DNA of 64,000 nt from Oerskovia enterophila (GCF_001692445.1 NZ_MAQA01000017.1:1-64000), one strand, 5' to 3'; positions 17,653 through 27,635 are shown, counted from the stretch's first letter. Notes: generated by a model not told the origin, from the sequence alone. Program-made: numbers and translations.

Positions 17653-19316
17653 CCGCGCTCGCTCCCGCCGGCCCGGAGGCCGCCGCGCTCCGCGCGGGCG
17701 CCCCGCCCCTGTCGCTGCGCCGCGCGCTCGCCGGGACGGGCGCGCTCGTGCGGCTCGCGCTGCGGCGCGACCGGGTCGTCCTGCCCGTGTACGTCGTCGT
17801 CGTGCTGCTCATGGTCGCCGTGACGTACTCGTCGGTCGCGACCGTCTACGGGACGCAGGCCGAGCGCGACGACCTCGCCGCGAGCATGGGTGCCAACAGT
17901 GCGTTCCTCGCGCTGCTGGGCCCGCTCGAGCACACCGGGTCGGTCGCCTCGACCACGGCGTGGCGCGTGGGGCTCTTCATGATCCTCGTCCTGGGCGTGC
18001 TCGCGGTGCTCACCGTGGTGCGCCACACACGCAAGGAGGAGGAGACCGGACGGCTCGAGCTCGTGCGCGCAGCCCGGGTGGGACCGCTCGCGCCGCTCGC
18101 GACGGGCGTCCTCGTCGCGGCCGGGATGTCGGTGCTCACGGGCGCTCTCATGGCCGCGATGTTCGTGGGCCAAGGAGCCGACGGCGCCTCGTCCGTCGCG
18201 TTCGGTCTCCAGTTCGCGGCGCTCGGCCTGGCAGGGACGGGGATCGGGGCGGTCTGTGCGCAGGTCGCCACGTCCTCGCGGACCGCCAACACGATCGGCG
18301 TGCTGCTGCTCGTCGCGGGGTACGCGCTGCGCGGCGTCGCCGACATCGAGCCGTCCGCCGACTGGCTGCACTGGGTCTCGCCCGTCGGCTGGGTCCAGGA
18401 GATCGACCCGTTCGGCGCGAACGCCGTGGGGCCCGCGCTGCTGTGCCTCGCGTTGTTCGTCGTGTGCGTCGCGGTCGCGGCGCGCACGTCGCTCGGTCGC
18501 GACCTCGGGGCGGGGCTCGTGCAGCCGCGCCCCGGTCCCGCCGGGTCGGCCTCGTTGACGAGCCCCCTCGCGATCGCGCGCCGGCTCCAGCTCCCGGGCG
18601 TCGCGTCGTGGGCGCTGGGCGTGGGCGCCTACTGCCTGCTGGTCGGGTTCCTCCTGGACTCGGTCGACGACATCGCCGGGTCGTCGCCGCAGATGCAGCA
18701 GATCATCGAGCAGCTCGGCGGGGCGGGCGCGCTCGCGCAGGTCTTCCAGGTCGCGATCATGGGGTTCGTCGGGATCGCGGCTGCGGCGTTCGCGGTGACG
18801 TCGGTCTCACGGCTGCACGCCGAGGAGACGTCCGGGCGAGCCGAGCTGGTGCTCGCGACCGGTGTCTCGCGGCCCCGCTACCTGTCGGCCTCGGTCGTCA
18901 TGACGGTCGCGGGGGTGGTCGCGGTCCCGCTGTGGTCGGGGCTCATGATGGGCCTGGGGCACGCGCTGGTGTCGGGCGGGTGGGGCAGCGCGTTCGCGGA
19001 CGCCGTCGGAGCCGGGCTCGTGCAGGTCCCGGCGGCGCTCGTCGTCGCAGGCCTCGTGCTGGTCCTCTACGGGTGGTGGCCGCGGCTCGTCGCGCTGGGC
19101 TGGGGCGTGGTGACGCTCGTGCTCGTCGTCGGGCAGCTGGGCGAGCTCCTCGGCCTGCCGCAGTGGGTCCGCGACCTGTCGCCCTTCACGCACGTGCCCC
19201 AGGTCCCCCTCGACCCGTTCGCCCTCGGCCCGGTGCTCGCACTGACGGCAGTGGCCGCGGCGCTCTTCGCGGTCGCCTACGTCGGGTTCGGGCGCCGGGA
19301 CGTGACCGGTGCGTGA
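17649..19316 (+). CDS. ABC exporter permease (polyketide-antibiotic exporter type)
   Basis: 555 residues with about twelve membrane helices in two similar halves. Each half contains a cytoplasmic loop of the form RxExxGRxELVxAxxVxR ([18 protein letters not shown] and [18 protein letters not shown]), so this is a fused ABC-2 permease equal to two ordinary subunits. The start overlaps the ATPase stop by 4 nt. It forms the membrane pore of the TetR-controlled exporter. Substrate unknown. Confidence 0.9.
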   Translation: MTALAPAGPEAAALRAGAPPLSLRRALAGTGALVRLALRRDRVVLPVYVVVVLLMVAVTYSSVATVYGTQAERDDLAASMGANSAFLALLGPLEHTGSVASTTAWRVGLFMILVLGVLAVLTVVRHTRKEEETGRLELVRAARVGPLAPLATGVLVAAGMSVLTGALMAAMFVGQGADGASSVAFGLQFAALGLAGTGIGAVCAQVATSSRTANTIGVLLLVAGYALRGVADIEPSADWLHWVSPVGWVQEIDPFGANAVGPALLCLALFVVCVAVAARTSLGRDLGAGLVQPRPGPAGSASLTSPLAIARRLQLPGVASWALGVGAYCLLVGFLLDSVDDIAGSSPQMQQIIEQLGGAGALAQVFQVAIMGFVGIAAAAFAVTSVSRLHAEETSGRAELVLATGVSRPRYLSASVVMTVAGVVAVPLWSGLMMGLGHALVSGGWGSAFADAVGAGLVQVPAALVVAGLVLVLYGWWPRLVALGWGVVTLVLVVGQLGELLGLPQWVRDLSPFTHVPQVPLDPFALGPVLALTAVAAALFAVAYVGFGRRDVTGA

Positions 19317-19430
19317 GCGCGACGTGAGGCCCGGCCCGTGCCTGGACCGGATGTGCGGGGCCTGTGGAGTTGTGGGCCACCGCGGGACATCCAGCGCCTG
19401 GCGCTCGGCCCCCGCCCTAGACTGGCCCGC

Positions 19431-19742
19431 ATGATCTTCAAGGCCGTCGGCGAGGGGCGCCCGTACCCCGATCACGGGTTGGTGACGCCCAAGGACTGGT
19501 CGAGCGTCCCACCCCGGCAGGTGCGGCTCGACGAGCTCGTCACGACCAAGGGCACCTTGAACCTGGAGACGCTCCTCTCGGAGGACTCGACGTTCTACGG
19601 GGACCTCTTCGCGCACGTCGTCGAGTACCAGGGTGTCCTCTACCTCGAGGACGGTCTCCACCGTGCCGTCCGGGCGGCTCTGCAGCAACGCGCGATCCTG
19701 CACGCCCGTGTGCTCATGCTCAACGCCCCTGCGGTCGGGTAG
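19431..19742 (+). CDS. Conserved actinobacterial protein (MIFKAVGEGRPYPDHG type)
   Basis: 103 residues, soluble, beginning MIFKAVGEGRPYPDHG and containing PPRQVRLDELVTTKGTLNLETLL and YLEDGLHRAVRAALQQR. I recognise it as a short conserved actinobacterial protein, sometimes labelled VapB-like antitoxin in databases, but no toxin gene is adjacent and the label is doubtful. It lies 9 bp upstream of the LytR_C protein gene; the two are commonly paired and form an operon. Confidence 0.75.
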   Translation: MIFKAVGEGRPYPDHGLVTPKDWSSVPPRQVRLDELVTTKGTLNLETLLSEDSTFYGDLFAHVVEYQGVLYLEDGLHRAVRAALQQRAILHARVLMLNAPAVG

Positions 19743-19751
19743 GTTGCTGGC

Positions 19752-20450
19752 GTGACCACGCAGCCCGGCCCCGACACCTCCCGTACCGTCCGACGACGGC
19801 GCATGCACGAACGCCAGGCCGTGATCTTCGGGTTGCTCGTCGCCTTCCTGGTCATCATCGGCATCGGCGCGCTGGCCGTGTACACGGGTGCGGTCGACGC
19901 CCCCTTCAACAAGGGCTTCACCACCATCCAGGTCGACGACGAGCTCGCCGACGTCAAGCCCCCCTGCCTGCCGGAGGGCACGCTGCCCGTCGCGTACACC
20001 GACGTCCAGGTCCGCGTCTTCAACGGCACCGGGAAGGGCGGCCTCGGCGCGGCCAACAAGGAGATCCTCGCCAACCGTGGCTTCACGGTCGTCCTGCTGG
20101 GGGACCTCGAGAACCCGGACGGCACCAACACGACGCAGAACGTGACGCAGATCTCGTACGGCCTGGCCGGGGTGGCGCAGGCGTACACGCTCGCGGCCCA
20201 CTACCCGTCCCCGGTGCTCGTCCTCGACGACCGGGCAGACACCACGGTCGACGTGGTGCTCGGCAAGAACTTCGACAACCTCGTCGACGAGGAGCTCGTC
20301 GGTCTCGACAGTGCCGTCCCGCTCGAGAGCCGCAAGGACTGCGCCGCGGTCGAGACCCTCACGCCGCGGGCCACCTACGTCCCGCCCGTGCCCGCCGCCG
20401 ACGTTCCCGCCGAAGAGGTCCCTGCCGAGGACGCTCCCGCCGAAGGCTGA
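19752..20450 (+). CDS. LytR C-terminal domain (LytR_C) membrane protein
   Basis: 232 residues, GTG start. A basic cytoplasmic N-terminus (RRRRMHERQ), one membrane helix (AVIFGLLVAFLVIIGIGALAVY) and an extracytoplasmic LytR_C domain with VQVRVFNGTGKGGLGAANKEILANRGF at about 95-120. The last 30 residues are a low-complexity PAEEVPAEDAPAEG tail. Stand-alone LytR_C proteins are thought to help LCP-type attachment of polymers to the cell wall. No catalytic LCP domain is present. Confidence 0.85.
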   Translation: MTTQPGPDTSRTVRRRRMHERQAVIFGLLVAFLVIIGIGALAVYTGAVDAPFNKGFTTIQVDDELADVKPPCLPEGTLPVAYTDVQVRVFNGTGKGGLGAANKEILANRGFTVVLLGDLENPDGTNTTQNVTQISYGLAGVAQAYTLAAHYPSPVLVLDDRADTTVDVVLGKNFDNLVDEELVGLDSAVPLESRKDCAAVETLTPRATYVPPVPAADVPAEEVPAEDAPAEG

Positions 20451-20564
20451 CGCCGGGGCGCCGCCCGCGTCCTGCCGGGACTGCGTTGGCCGCGTACAGG
20501 GTTCAGCGCTACTGTCTGGCCCGGTCTTCTGATTCGTCCCTGCTCCTGAACGGTCGCTGCAACG

Positions 20565-21173
20565 ATGGCCTCGCTCCCTCTCCGCCCCGCTCGCGTCACC
20601 GACCCCGCCGAGGTCGAGCGCCTGTACGACATCTGCTTGCGGACAGGCGCCGACGGTGGTGACGCGACCGCGAGGTACCGCGACCCCCGCCTGCTCGGCG
20701 AGGTCTACCTCGGTGCGTACCTGGCGCTCGAGCCGGACCTGGCGTTCGTGGTCGACGACGGCACGGGAGCTGTCGGCTACGTGATCGGCACCGCGGACAC
20801 CCGGGAGTTCGAGGCACGCAGCGAGCGTGAGTGGTGGCCGGCGCTGCGCGAGCGCTACCCCCTGGACTCCTTCCCTGAGGACTCGGAGGACCACGGGCTC
20901 GTCGCGCAGATCCACTCACGCGGACCCGCGGAGCAGGCCGTGGTGGACCTGTACCCGGCCCACCTCCACGTGGACCTGCTCCCGCAGGCCCAGGGCGGGG
21001 GGAACGGCCGCCGACTCCTCGAGACCCTCTTCGACGCGCTGCGTGAGCGCGGTGTCCCGGGCGTGCACCTGGGTGTCTCGGAGACCAACGCGTCGGCGAT
21101 CGGCTTCTACGAGCACCTCGGCTTCGAGCGCCTGGCGGTGCCGCAGGGCTACGTGCTGGGGCTGAAGCTCTAG
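20565..21173 (+). CDS. GNAT family N-acetyltransferase
   Basis: 202 residues. The acetyl-CoA binding region is AHLHVDLLPQAQGGGNGRRLLETLFDALRERG (Q/RxxGxG/A type), followed by LGVSETNASAIGFYEHLGFE, the usual GNAT motif A/B arrangement. It acetylates an amine on an unknown small molecule or protein. It resembles the actinobacterial group related to the acetyltransferase-like domain of bacterial O-GlcNAcases. ATG at 20565; single gene followed by a strong bidirectional hairpin. Confidence 0.88.
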   Translation: MASLPLRPARVTDPAEVERLYDICLRTGADGGDATARYRDPRLLGEVYLGAYLALEPDLAFVVDDGTGAVGYVIGTADTREFEARSEREWWPALRERYPLDSFPEDSEDHGLVAQIHSRGPAEQAVVDLYPAHLHVDLLPQAQGGGNGRRLLETLFDALRERGVPGVHLGVSETNASAIGFYEHLGFERLAVPQGYVLGLKL

Positions 21174-21311
21174 CCCTCTCACGCTCCGACCGTTGGGGCA
21201 CCGAACCCCTGGCCGCTGGGACACCGAACCCGCGGCTCGCCAGGCAACCTCACCGACCTCGGGGGTGCCGGACCCGCGGCTCGTCGAGCACCTCCCCCCA
21301 CCCGCCACGCA

Positions 21312-21368
21312 CGAGATGCGGCCAACGGGGGTCAGGATTTCTCCCAGACCCCCGTTGGCCGCATCTCG
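21312..21368. terminator. Bidirectional stem-loop between the GNAT gene and the permease
   Basis: Arms 21312-21333 and 21347-21368 pair over 22 bp with no mismatch around a 13-nt loop. It lies between convergent genes (stops at 21173 and 21467) and probably terminates both. The rest of this 293-bp gap shows no gene. Confidence 0.7.
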
Positions 21369-21466
21369 CGGGCGGCGGGTACCCGCGCGCGCACCGGGTC
21401 CACCGCGAGCGGTGGCGCCCAGCGACCCGGTGGCCAGCGACCCGGCGCCCCCGCCGCGGTCGGCCG

Positions 21467-22780
21467 TCAGCGGTCCGCCATCTCCTCGCCGCCCGGCACC
21501 GACGCCGGGCTCGCGGGCTCCTGCGACGTCCCGCGCCACCGGGCGATGTTGCGCATCACGTGGTAGATCACGAGCGCCGACGCCGTACCGAGCGCGATCC
21601 CCTCGAACGTCACGTCCCCGATGACCCAGGTGAAGTTCGCGATGCCGACGACGAGCGGCACGGCTGCGGTCGTGAGGTTGACGGGGTCCGAGAAGTCGAC
21701 CTTGTTCTGCACCCAGATGCGCGCCCCCAGGATGCCGATCATGCCGTAGAGCATGGTCGTCGCCCCGCCCAGGACCCCCGCGGGGATCGTCGCGATGAGC
21801 GCCCCGAACTTCGGGGACATGCTCAGGACCAGCGCCGTCGCGCCCGCGACCCAGTAGGCCGCGGTCGAGTAGACGCGGGTCGCGGCCATGACCCCGATGT
21901 TCTCCGCGTACGTCGTGGTGCCGGAGCCGCCGCCGATGCCCGCGAACGTGGTGGCGAGACCGTCGGCGAAGAGCGCACGGCCCGTGAGGTCGTCGAGGTT
22001 CTTGCCCGTCATGGCCGCGACCGACTTCACGTGGCCGACGTTCTCCGCGACGAGCACCAGGACGACCGGGACGAACAGGCCCAGGACGGCGACGTCGAAC
22101 GTCGGGGTCACGAACTCGGGCAGGCCGAACCACGAGGCGTCGGACACCGGGGCGAAGTCGACCTCGCCGCGGACCGTCGCGACGACATAGCCGATGATCA
22201 CGCCCAGCAGGATCGCGAGGCGACCGATGATGCCCTTGAAGAGCACCGTGATCAGGATGATCGAGGCGAGGGTGACGAACGCCGTCACGGGGAACACCTT
22301 GAAGTTGTTCCACGCGGCGGGCGCCAGGTTGAGGCCGATGAGCGCGACGATCGTGCCGGTCACGATGGGCGGCATGGTCACGTCGATCCACCGGGGCCCG
22401 GCGAAGTGCACCACGACGCCGATGACTGCGAGCACCAGGCCCGTGACCAGGATCCCGCCGACCGCGACGGACTGTCCCCCGGCGGCGCTCGCCGCGGTGA
22501 TGGGGGCGATGAACGCGAAGCTCGACCCGAGGTAGCTGGGGAGCCGGTTGCGTGTGATCAGCAGGAACCCGATGGTCCCGATCGCCGAGAAGAACAACGT
22601 CGTCGCGGGCGAGAAGCCCGTCAGGAGCGGGACCAGGAACGTCGCGCCGAACATCGCGACGACGTGCTGCATGCCGATCCCGATCGTGCGAGGCCAGCTC
22701 AGGCGCTCGTCGGTGCTGACCACGGCGCCGGGTTCGACGCGCTTCCCGTCTCCGTGGATCTTCCAGCCGAGTGCTGCCAT
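21467..22780 (-). CDS. uraA: NCS2 family uracil/xanthine permease
   Basis: 437 residues with about 14 hydrophobic helices. NCS2 signatures are visible: GMQHVVAMFGATFLVPLL in the first helix, GSSFAFIAP in the third, and the substrate-site segment GIGGGSGTTTYAENIGVMAATRV. These proteins import uracil or other nucleobases with protons; the TYAENIG context favours the UraA branch. ATG at 22780. It is a single gene with hairpins at both ends, no pyr genes nearby and no obvious PyrR leader. Confidence 0.88.
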   Translation of the reverse strand: MAALGWKIHGDGKRVEPGAVVSTDERLSWPRTIGIGMQHVVAMFGATFLVPLLTGFSPATTLFFSAIGTIGFLLITRNRLPSYLGSSFAFIAPITAASAAGGQSVAVGGILVTGLVLAVIGVVVHFAGPRWIDVTMPPIVTGTIVALIGLNLAPAAWNNFKVFPVTAFVTLASIILITVLFKGIIGRLAILLGVIIGYVVATVRGEVDFAPVSDASWFGLPEFVTPTFDVAVLGLFVPVVLVLVAENVGHVKSVAAMTGKNLDDLTGRALFADGLATTFAGIGGGSGTTTYAENIGVMAATRVYSTAAYWVAGATALVLSMSPKFGALIATIPAGVLGGATTMLYGMIGILGARIWVQNKVDFSDPVNLTTAAVPLVVGIANFTWVIGDVTFEGIALGTASALVIYHVMRNIARWRGTSQEPASPASVPGGEEMADR

Positions 22781-22926
22781 GAGGGGGCTCCGATCGTGAA
22801 GTTTTGGTGAAGTGCCGAAGGGAAGGGTACTGCCCGGTACGCCCGCTCCGTGACCGACCGGTACGCCGTGGACAGCCCCGTCCCACAGCCCCCTCGCACG
22901 CTCGCACCACCGGCCGCCCCCGGACG

Positions 22927-22975
22927 CCCGACGGCGGAGCGCGCCTTCTCCACGAAGGTGCGCTCCGCCGTCGGG
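22927..22975 (-). terminator. Stem-loop after the LLM oxidoreductase gene
   Basis: CCCGACGGCGGAGCGC at 22927-22942 pairs with 22960-22975; inner bases CTTC/GAAG extend it with a bulge. It starts 13 nt past the stop of the upstream minus-strand gene. Both arms are CCCGACGGCG copies. Confidence 0.65.
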
Positions 22976-22988
22976 CCGGAGTGGGCGC

Positions 22989-23918
22989 TCAGCTCAGCTG
23001 CGGCCTGACCTCACGCGCGACGAGCTCCAGGTGGTCGAGGTCCGCGAGGTCCAGGACCTGCAGGTAGAAGCGGGTCGCCCCGTCCTCGCTCATGGCCGCG
23101 AGCTTGTCCGCCGCCTCGGCCACGGTCCCCGCGATGCCGTTCGTCCGCAGCTCCTCGGGGTCACGACCGATCGCCGCGGCGCGACGACGGAACTCCGCCT
23201 CGTCCTTGCCCACGCACACCACGAAGGCCGCGGAGTAGATCAGGTCGTCGGGGTCGCGGCCCGCGTCCTGGCAGACCACGCGGACGTTCTCGATGCGGTC
23301 GCCCAGCACGCCCGGGTCGGGGAACGCGACGTTGAACTCGGTCGCGTAGCGCGCCGCGAGCGCCGGGGTGCGGCGCGGGCCGTGCCCACCGATGATCACC
23401 GGGATGCGGCTCTGCACGGGCTTGGGCAGCGCCGGCGAGTCCGTGAGCGTGTAGTGCTCGCCCGCGAAGCTGAACTTCTCCCCCACGGGGGTCTCCCACA
23501 AGCCTGTGACGACCGCGAGCTGCTCCTCGAGGATCCCGAACCGCTTGGCCGGGAACGGGATGCCGTACGCGGTGTGCTCCTGCGGGAACCAGCCCGCCCC
23601 CAGGCCCAGCTCGATGCGACCGCCCGACATCTGGTCGACCTGCGCGACCTGGATCGCGAGCACCCCGGGGTGCCGGAAGGTCGCCGAGGTCACGAGGGTC
23701 CCGAGGCGGATGCGGCTGGTCTCGCGCGCCAGCCCCGCGAGCGTGGTCCACGCGTCGGTCGGGCCCGGGAGCCCGTCGCCGTCGCCCATGACGAGGTAGT
23801 GGTCGGAACGGAAGAACGCGTCGAAGTCGAGCTCCTCCGAGGCGCGTGCGACCGCGAGGATGTCGTCGTAGGTGGCGCCCTGCTGAGGCTCGGTGAAGAT
23901 GCGGAGGTCGATCGTCAT
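22989..23918 (-). CDS. LLM class F420-dependent oxidoreductase
   Basis: 309 residues, a complete luciferase-like TIM barrel. Features: FDAFFRSDHYLVMG in the first third, RIRLGTLVTSATFRHPGVLAIQVAQVDQMSGGRIELGLGAGW (family core) and IPVIIGGHGPRRTPALAARYATEFN. Such enzymes use reduced F420 or FMN; the actinobacterial group here mostly uses F420. Substrate unknown. ATG at 23918 follows GGAGGAC directly. It may share a transcript with the gene at 23978, 59 bp upstream. A second LLM enzyme is encoded at 24690. Confidence 0.88.
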   Translation of the reverse strand: MTIDLRIFTEPQQGATYDDILAVARASEELDFDAFFRSDHYLVMGDGDGLPGPTDAWTTLAGLARETSRIRLGTLVTSATFRHPGVLAIQVAQVDQMSGGRIELGLGAGWFPQEHTAYGIPFPAKRFGILEEQLAVVTGLWETPVGEKFSFAGEHYTLTDSPALPKPVQSRIPVIIGGHGPRRTPALAARYATEFNVAFPDPGVLGDRIENVRVVCQDAGRDPDDLIYSAAFVVCVGKDEAEFRRRAAAIGRDPEELRTNGIAGTVAEAADKLAAMSEDGATRFYLQVLDLADLDHLELVAREVRPQLS

Positions 23919-23977
23919 GTCCTCCACCTTGCCACGTCGTCGAGGGTGCCGAGCGCGGGCCCGGGGCCCGCGGCGCC

Positions 23978-24586
23978 TCAGCCGACCTGCGCGGCGACCA
24001 CGGTCACCGAGCGCCCCGGCGGCGCGACGACCACGAGGTCGCCGTCCTCGGTCAGCGAGAGGCGGAAGCCGCCGAGCTCGCGCGAGGCGTCGGCCCCCGG
24101 TGCGCCCGCCGCATGGGGCGCGTCGGATGCACGGCCGGCCTCCGACGCGTCGTGCTCGTCGGTCGAGGTCTGCGCCTCGGACGGCGCCCCACCGGCCGGG
24201 GCCGCGAGGTCGAGGTACTCCGTGAGGTCGCGCGACGCCTCGACGAGCTTGACGGGCCAGCTCTCGCCCGGCTCCCACGCCGCCCCGGCGCGCAGACGCC
24301 GACCCACGAGCCCGGCGAGCGCGGGCTCGTCGGCGGTCTCGAACCGGACGTGCCCGCCCTCGTCGACCTGGAGCCCCGTGATGCGCTGGACGTCGACGAT
24401 CTCGTTGCTCGCCGCGGCGACCAGGACGTCGGCGGCGTCGAGGAGCTCCTGCGCGTCGTCGGAGTCCGCGAAGGCCTCGGCGGTGTCGACCTCAGGGACG
24501 GGCCAGTCACCGCGGACCACCGCGAGCTGCTCGTCGCGCGACCCGGTGCGCGGGTAGCGGTGGGAGACGTTGACGACGACGGCCAT
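23978..24586 (-). CDS. Conserved hypothetical protein
   Basis: 202 residues, soluble and acidic. The first 115 residues look folded (MAVVVNVSHRYPRTGSRDEQL; VQRITGLQVDEGGHVRFETADEPALAGLVGRRL), then comes a low-complexity Ala/Asp/Glu linker (about 130-170) and a short beta-rich end. I recognise no family or catalytic motif. ATG at 24586 with GGAGG nearby. It is divergent from the LLM gene at 24690 and upstream of another LLM gene, which may hint at a shared role but proves none. Confidence 0.65.
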   Translation of the reverse strand: MAVVVNVSHRYPRTGSRDEQLAVVRGDWPVPEVDTAEAFADSDDAQELLDAADVLVAAASNEIVDVQRITGLQVDEGGHVRFETADEPALAGLVGRRLRAGAAWEPGESWPVKLVEASRDLTEYLDLAAPAGGAPSEAQTSTDEHDASEAGRASDAPHAAGAPGADASRELGGFRLSLTEDGDLVVVAPPGRSVTVVAAQVG

Positions 24587-24689
24587 GGGAACCTCCGGTG
24601 ATGCGTGGATCGGACTCAGGACAGCAGATCACACGTCGGCGCTCTTCCCCGCACCGCACGTTCCGCACGTGGCACCGTAGGGTCGGGGC

Positions 24690-25577
24690 ATGCGACTGAG
24701 CACCGTGATCCTGCCGATCTACCGCTGGTCCGAGGGCCGCGACGTCTGGCGTCGCGCGGAGGACCTGGGGTTCCACGCGGCCTACACGTACGACCACCTG
24801 TCGTGGCGGAGCTTCCGCGACGGCCCCTGGTTCGGCGCGCTGCCGACGCTCGCGGCCGCGGCCACGGTCACCAGGCGGATCCGGCTCGGGACCCTCGTGA
24901 CCTCACCGAACTTCCGCGAGCCCGTGACGCTCGCCAAGGACCTCATGACCCTCGACGACCTGTCCGACGGGCGCATCACGCTCGGCCTCGGCGCGGGGAC
25001 CACGGGGTTCGACGCCACGGTCCTGGGCGGCGAGGGCTGGTCGGCTCGCGAGCGCGCGGACCGGCTGCGGGACTTCACCGCGCTGCTCGACCGTCTGCTG
25101 ACCGAGCCCGCGGTCACGCACGACGAGGGTCACTACCGCGCGCACGAGGCCCGGACGATCCCCGGACCGGTCCAGGAGCCGCGCGTCCCGTTCGCGATCG
25201 CCGCGACCGGCCCGCGCGGCCTGCGTCTCGCGGCGCGCTACGGCCAGGCGTGGGTCACGACGGGTGACGACCGCGTCGGGACGGACGGCACCCCGGCCGC
25301 GTCGCGCGTGGCGGTCGGCGCCCAGGTGGCCCGGCTCGAGGCGACGTGCGCCGAGGTCGGGCGCGGCCCGAGCACCATCGAGCGCATCCTCCTGACGGGG
25401 TTCACGCCTGACCGGCCGCTCGACTCGGTCGACGCGTTCGTCGAGACCGCGGCCGCCTACCGTGACCAGGGGATCACCGAGATCGTGCTGCACTGGCCCA
25501 TCGCGGACTCGCAGTTCGCGGCCGACCGGGCGACGTTCGAACGGATCGCGACCGAGGGCCTCGCGCAGCTCGGCTGA
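24690..25577 (+). CDS. LLM class F420-dependent oxidoreductase
   Basis: 295 residues with the luciferase-like barrel: LGFHAAYTYDHLSWRSF, RIRLGTLVTSPNFREPVTLAKDLMTLDDLSDGRITLGLGAGTTGFD and PFAIAATGPRGLRLAARYGQAWVTTGD. It is distant from the other LLM gene at 22989. The substrate is unknown. ATG at 24690; the stop is 28 bp from the convergent ABC exporter gene. Single gene on this strand. Confidence 0.88.
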   Translation: MRLSTVILPIYRWSEGRDVWRRAEDLGFHAAYTYDHLSWRSFRDGPWFGALPTLAAAATVTRRIRLGTLVTSPNFREPVTLAKDLMTLDDLSDGRITLGLGAGTTGFDATVLGGEGWSARERADRLRDFTALLDRLLTEPAVTHDEGHYRAHEARTIPGPVQEPRVPFAIAATGPRGLRLAARYGQAWVTTGDDRVGTDGTPAASRVAVGAQVARLEATCAEVGRGPSTIERILLTGFTPDRPLDSVDAFVETAAAYRDQGITEIVLHWPIADSQFAADRATFERIATEGLAQLG

Positions 25578-25605
25578 CGCGCGAGGGGTCGGGCAGCGGC
25601 CGCGC

Positions 25606-27564
25606 TCAGCCCTCGACCGCCCCGCCGGCCCCGGTCACGACCCCGGGCGTCTCGCGCTCGGCGCCCCGCGTCTCGGTCGAGATGCGGAGCGCGGCCACGA
25701 GGTCGCGGTACAGCTCGTCGGACGCGAGCAGCTCGTGGTGCGTGCCGCGCGCCCGCACGCGGCCGTCCTCCATGACGAGGATCTGGTCGGCGTCGATCAC
25801 GGTCGAGAGCCGGTGCGCGATCGTCACGACGGCCCGCTCGCGCGACAGGTCCTCGATCACGGCGTGGACCGCGGCCTCGGTGAGCCCGTCGACCTGCGCG
25901 GTCGCCTCGTCGAGCAGCAGGACCTCGGGGGCGTGCAGCACGGCACGCGCGAGCGCCACGCGCTGGCGCTCGCCGCCCGAGACCGTGGTGCCGACGAGCG
26001 AGGTGTCGAGCCCGTCCTCGAGCGAGCGGACCTTGGCGTCGAGGCGCACCTTGGCGAGCGCGTCCCACATGGCGTCCTCGGTCGCGTCGGGGTCGGACAG
26101 GCGCAGGTTCTCGCGGATCGTGCCGGGCACGACGGGCGTCTCCTGCTCGACGTACGCGATGCGCGAGCGCACCTCGTCGAACGTGTAGCCGTCGTAGGGC
26201 CGCCCGTCGAGCAGCAGCGTGCCGGACTCGGGCTGGAGGAAGCGCAGGAGCAGCGAGAACGTCGTGGTCTTGCCCGCTCCCGACGGGCCGACGATCGCGA
26301 CCTGACCGCGCCGGGGGACGTCGAACGTGAGGTCGCGGACCACGGGCTCGCCGCCGGGCAGGTAGCGCGCGGTCACGTCCTGGAACGCGAGCACGGGCGT
26401 CTCCCCCGCCTGGTCCGGGGCGGGGTGCGCGGGGTGCGCGGCGCCGTCGGGCAGGGCGCTCCCCCGGCCCGACGACGGCACGCGGCCTCCCGCCGCGCCT
26501 CGCCCGGGTGCGTCCCGGGACGGGGTGGAGGCCCGCTCGGGCTCCTCGATCTCGATGGCTTCGACCTCGCGGATGCGGCCCGCGGCCGCGATGCCGGCCT
26601 GGAGCTGGCTGACGTTCTGCGTGAGGCTCGTGACGGGGTCGACGATCTGGAACGCGTACAGCAGGAACGCGACCAGGCTCGAGACCGCGAGCAGGCCCTG
26701 GTCGACGCGCCATGCGCCGAGCGCGAGGATCACGATGATCGCGAGCTGGATGCCGCCACCCGCGATGGTCCAGGCGACGGCCTCGGTGCGCACCGACCGG
26801 ACGCTGTGCCGGGCCGCGTCGCGCGCGTCGTCGACCACGCGGTCGATCTGGCGCTGCTCGGCGCGGCTCGCCTTGATGGTCCGCAGCGCGCGCAGCCCGC
26901 CCTCGAGCACGCCGCCGAGCCGGCCGAGAGACTCCTGCGCCTGCTCCTGGGCCTTGGCGATGCGCGGCATGAGCGACCCCACGAGCACGCCGATGATCAC
27001 GATCGCGAGGAGCGTGGTGCCGAGCAGGACCGTGTCGAGCACGGCCATGAGGACGATCGTCCCGACCAGCCCGACAACCGCGTTGACCAGGTTGACGATG
27101 CTCGACGACGCGGCCTCGCGCAGCAGCACCGTGTCCGACGTGACGCGCGTGACGAGCTCTCCCGTGGGGCGCGACCCGAGCGCCCCGACCTTGGCGCGGA
27201 AGAAGCGGCGCACCATCGAGGTGCGGGCGTCGAGCACCACGCGCTCGGCGAGCGTGCCGAGCAGGATCCACTGCCACAGCCCCAGGACGAGCCCCACGAG
27301 CAGGAGCCCGATCAGCAGCCCGACGGCCGGCGCGAGCGAGACCCCCGTGCCGAGCGTGTCGAGGACGCGCTTGGTGACCATGGGGGTCGCGAGGCTCGCG
27401 GCCGTGGTCCCGAGCCCGAGGACCAGGCCGAGCGCGAGCGTGCGTCGGTGGGGCCGGACGAAGGTCCACAGGACCTTGAGGCGTGGAAGGAGCGGCCCCT
27501 TCGGAGCAGGGGCCTGCGGGGTCTCGGTGGTCGGGTCGGTCGACGCGGGGGCGGTGGCGGCCAT
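25606..27564 (-). CDS. ABC exporter, fused membrane and ATPase domains
   Basis: 652 residues. Type I exporter half-transporter: six membrane helices over about 30-330, then a Pro/Gly-rich linker (about 340-385, containing LPDGAAHPAHPAPDQAG), then the ATPase with Walker A GPSGAGKT, signature VSGGERQR and Walker B VLLLDEATAQVD. It works as a homodimer or heterodimer to export drugs, lipids or peptides. I start it at the ATG at 27564; in-frame upstream ATGs lie in the operator region shared with the divergent TetR gene. Likely repressed by that TetR. Confidence 0.9.
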   Translation of the reverse strand: MAATAPASTDPTTETPQAPAPKGPLLPRLKVLWTFVRPHRRTLALGLVLGLGTTAASLATPMVTKRVLDTLGTGVSLAPAVGLLIGLLLVGLVLGLWQWILLGTLAERVVLDARTSMVRRFFRAKVGALGSRPTGELVTRVTSDTVLLREAASSSIVNLVNAVVGLVGTIVLMAVLDTVLLGTTLLAIVIIGVLVGSLMPRIAKAQEQAQESLGRLGGVLEGGLRALRTIKASRAEQRQIDRVVDDARDAARHSVRSVRTEAVAWTIAGGGIQLAIIVILALGAWRVDQGLLAVSSLVAFLLYAFQIVDPVTSLTQNVSQLQAGIAAAGRIREVEAIEIEEPERASTPSRDAPGRGAAGGRVPSSGRGSALPDGAAHPAHPAPDQAGETPVLAFQDVTARYLPGGEPVVRDLTFDVPRRGQVAIVGPSGAGKTTTFSLLLRFLQPESGTLLLDGRPYDGYTFDEVRSRIAYVEQETPVVPGTIRENLRLSDPDATEDAMWDALAKVRLDAKVRSLEDGLDTSLVGTTVSGGERQRVALARAVLHAPEVLLLDEATAQVDGLTEAAVHAVIEDLSRERAVVTIAHRLSTVIDADQILVMEDGRVRARGTHHELLASDELYRDLVAALRISTETRGAERETPGVVTGAGGAVEG

Positions 27565-27583
27565 GCGACCAGTGGAACATGCG

Positions 27584-27610
27584 TGTCTCATTTCAGACAA
27601 GAGACGTCTC
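27584..27610. promoter_or_regulatory. Operator cluster between the ABC exporter and TetR genes
   Basis: TGTCT at 27584-27588 is inverted as AGACA at 27595-27599, and GAGACGTCTC at 27601-27610 is a perfect palindrome. Both dyads fall in the 71-bp divergent gap, where a TetR dimer would control both genes. Confidence 0.6.
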
Positions 27611-27635
27611 ACCCGTTCGCGGATACGCTGAGCAC

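Noticed and set aside
19431-19742. VapB antitoxin of a toxin-antitoxin pair
   Set aside because: The neighbours are an ABC permease and a LytR_C protein; no PIN-domain toxin or DNA-binding antitoxin motif is visible.
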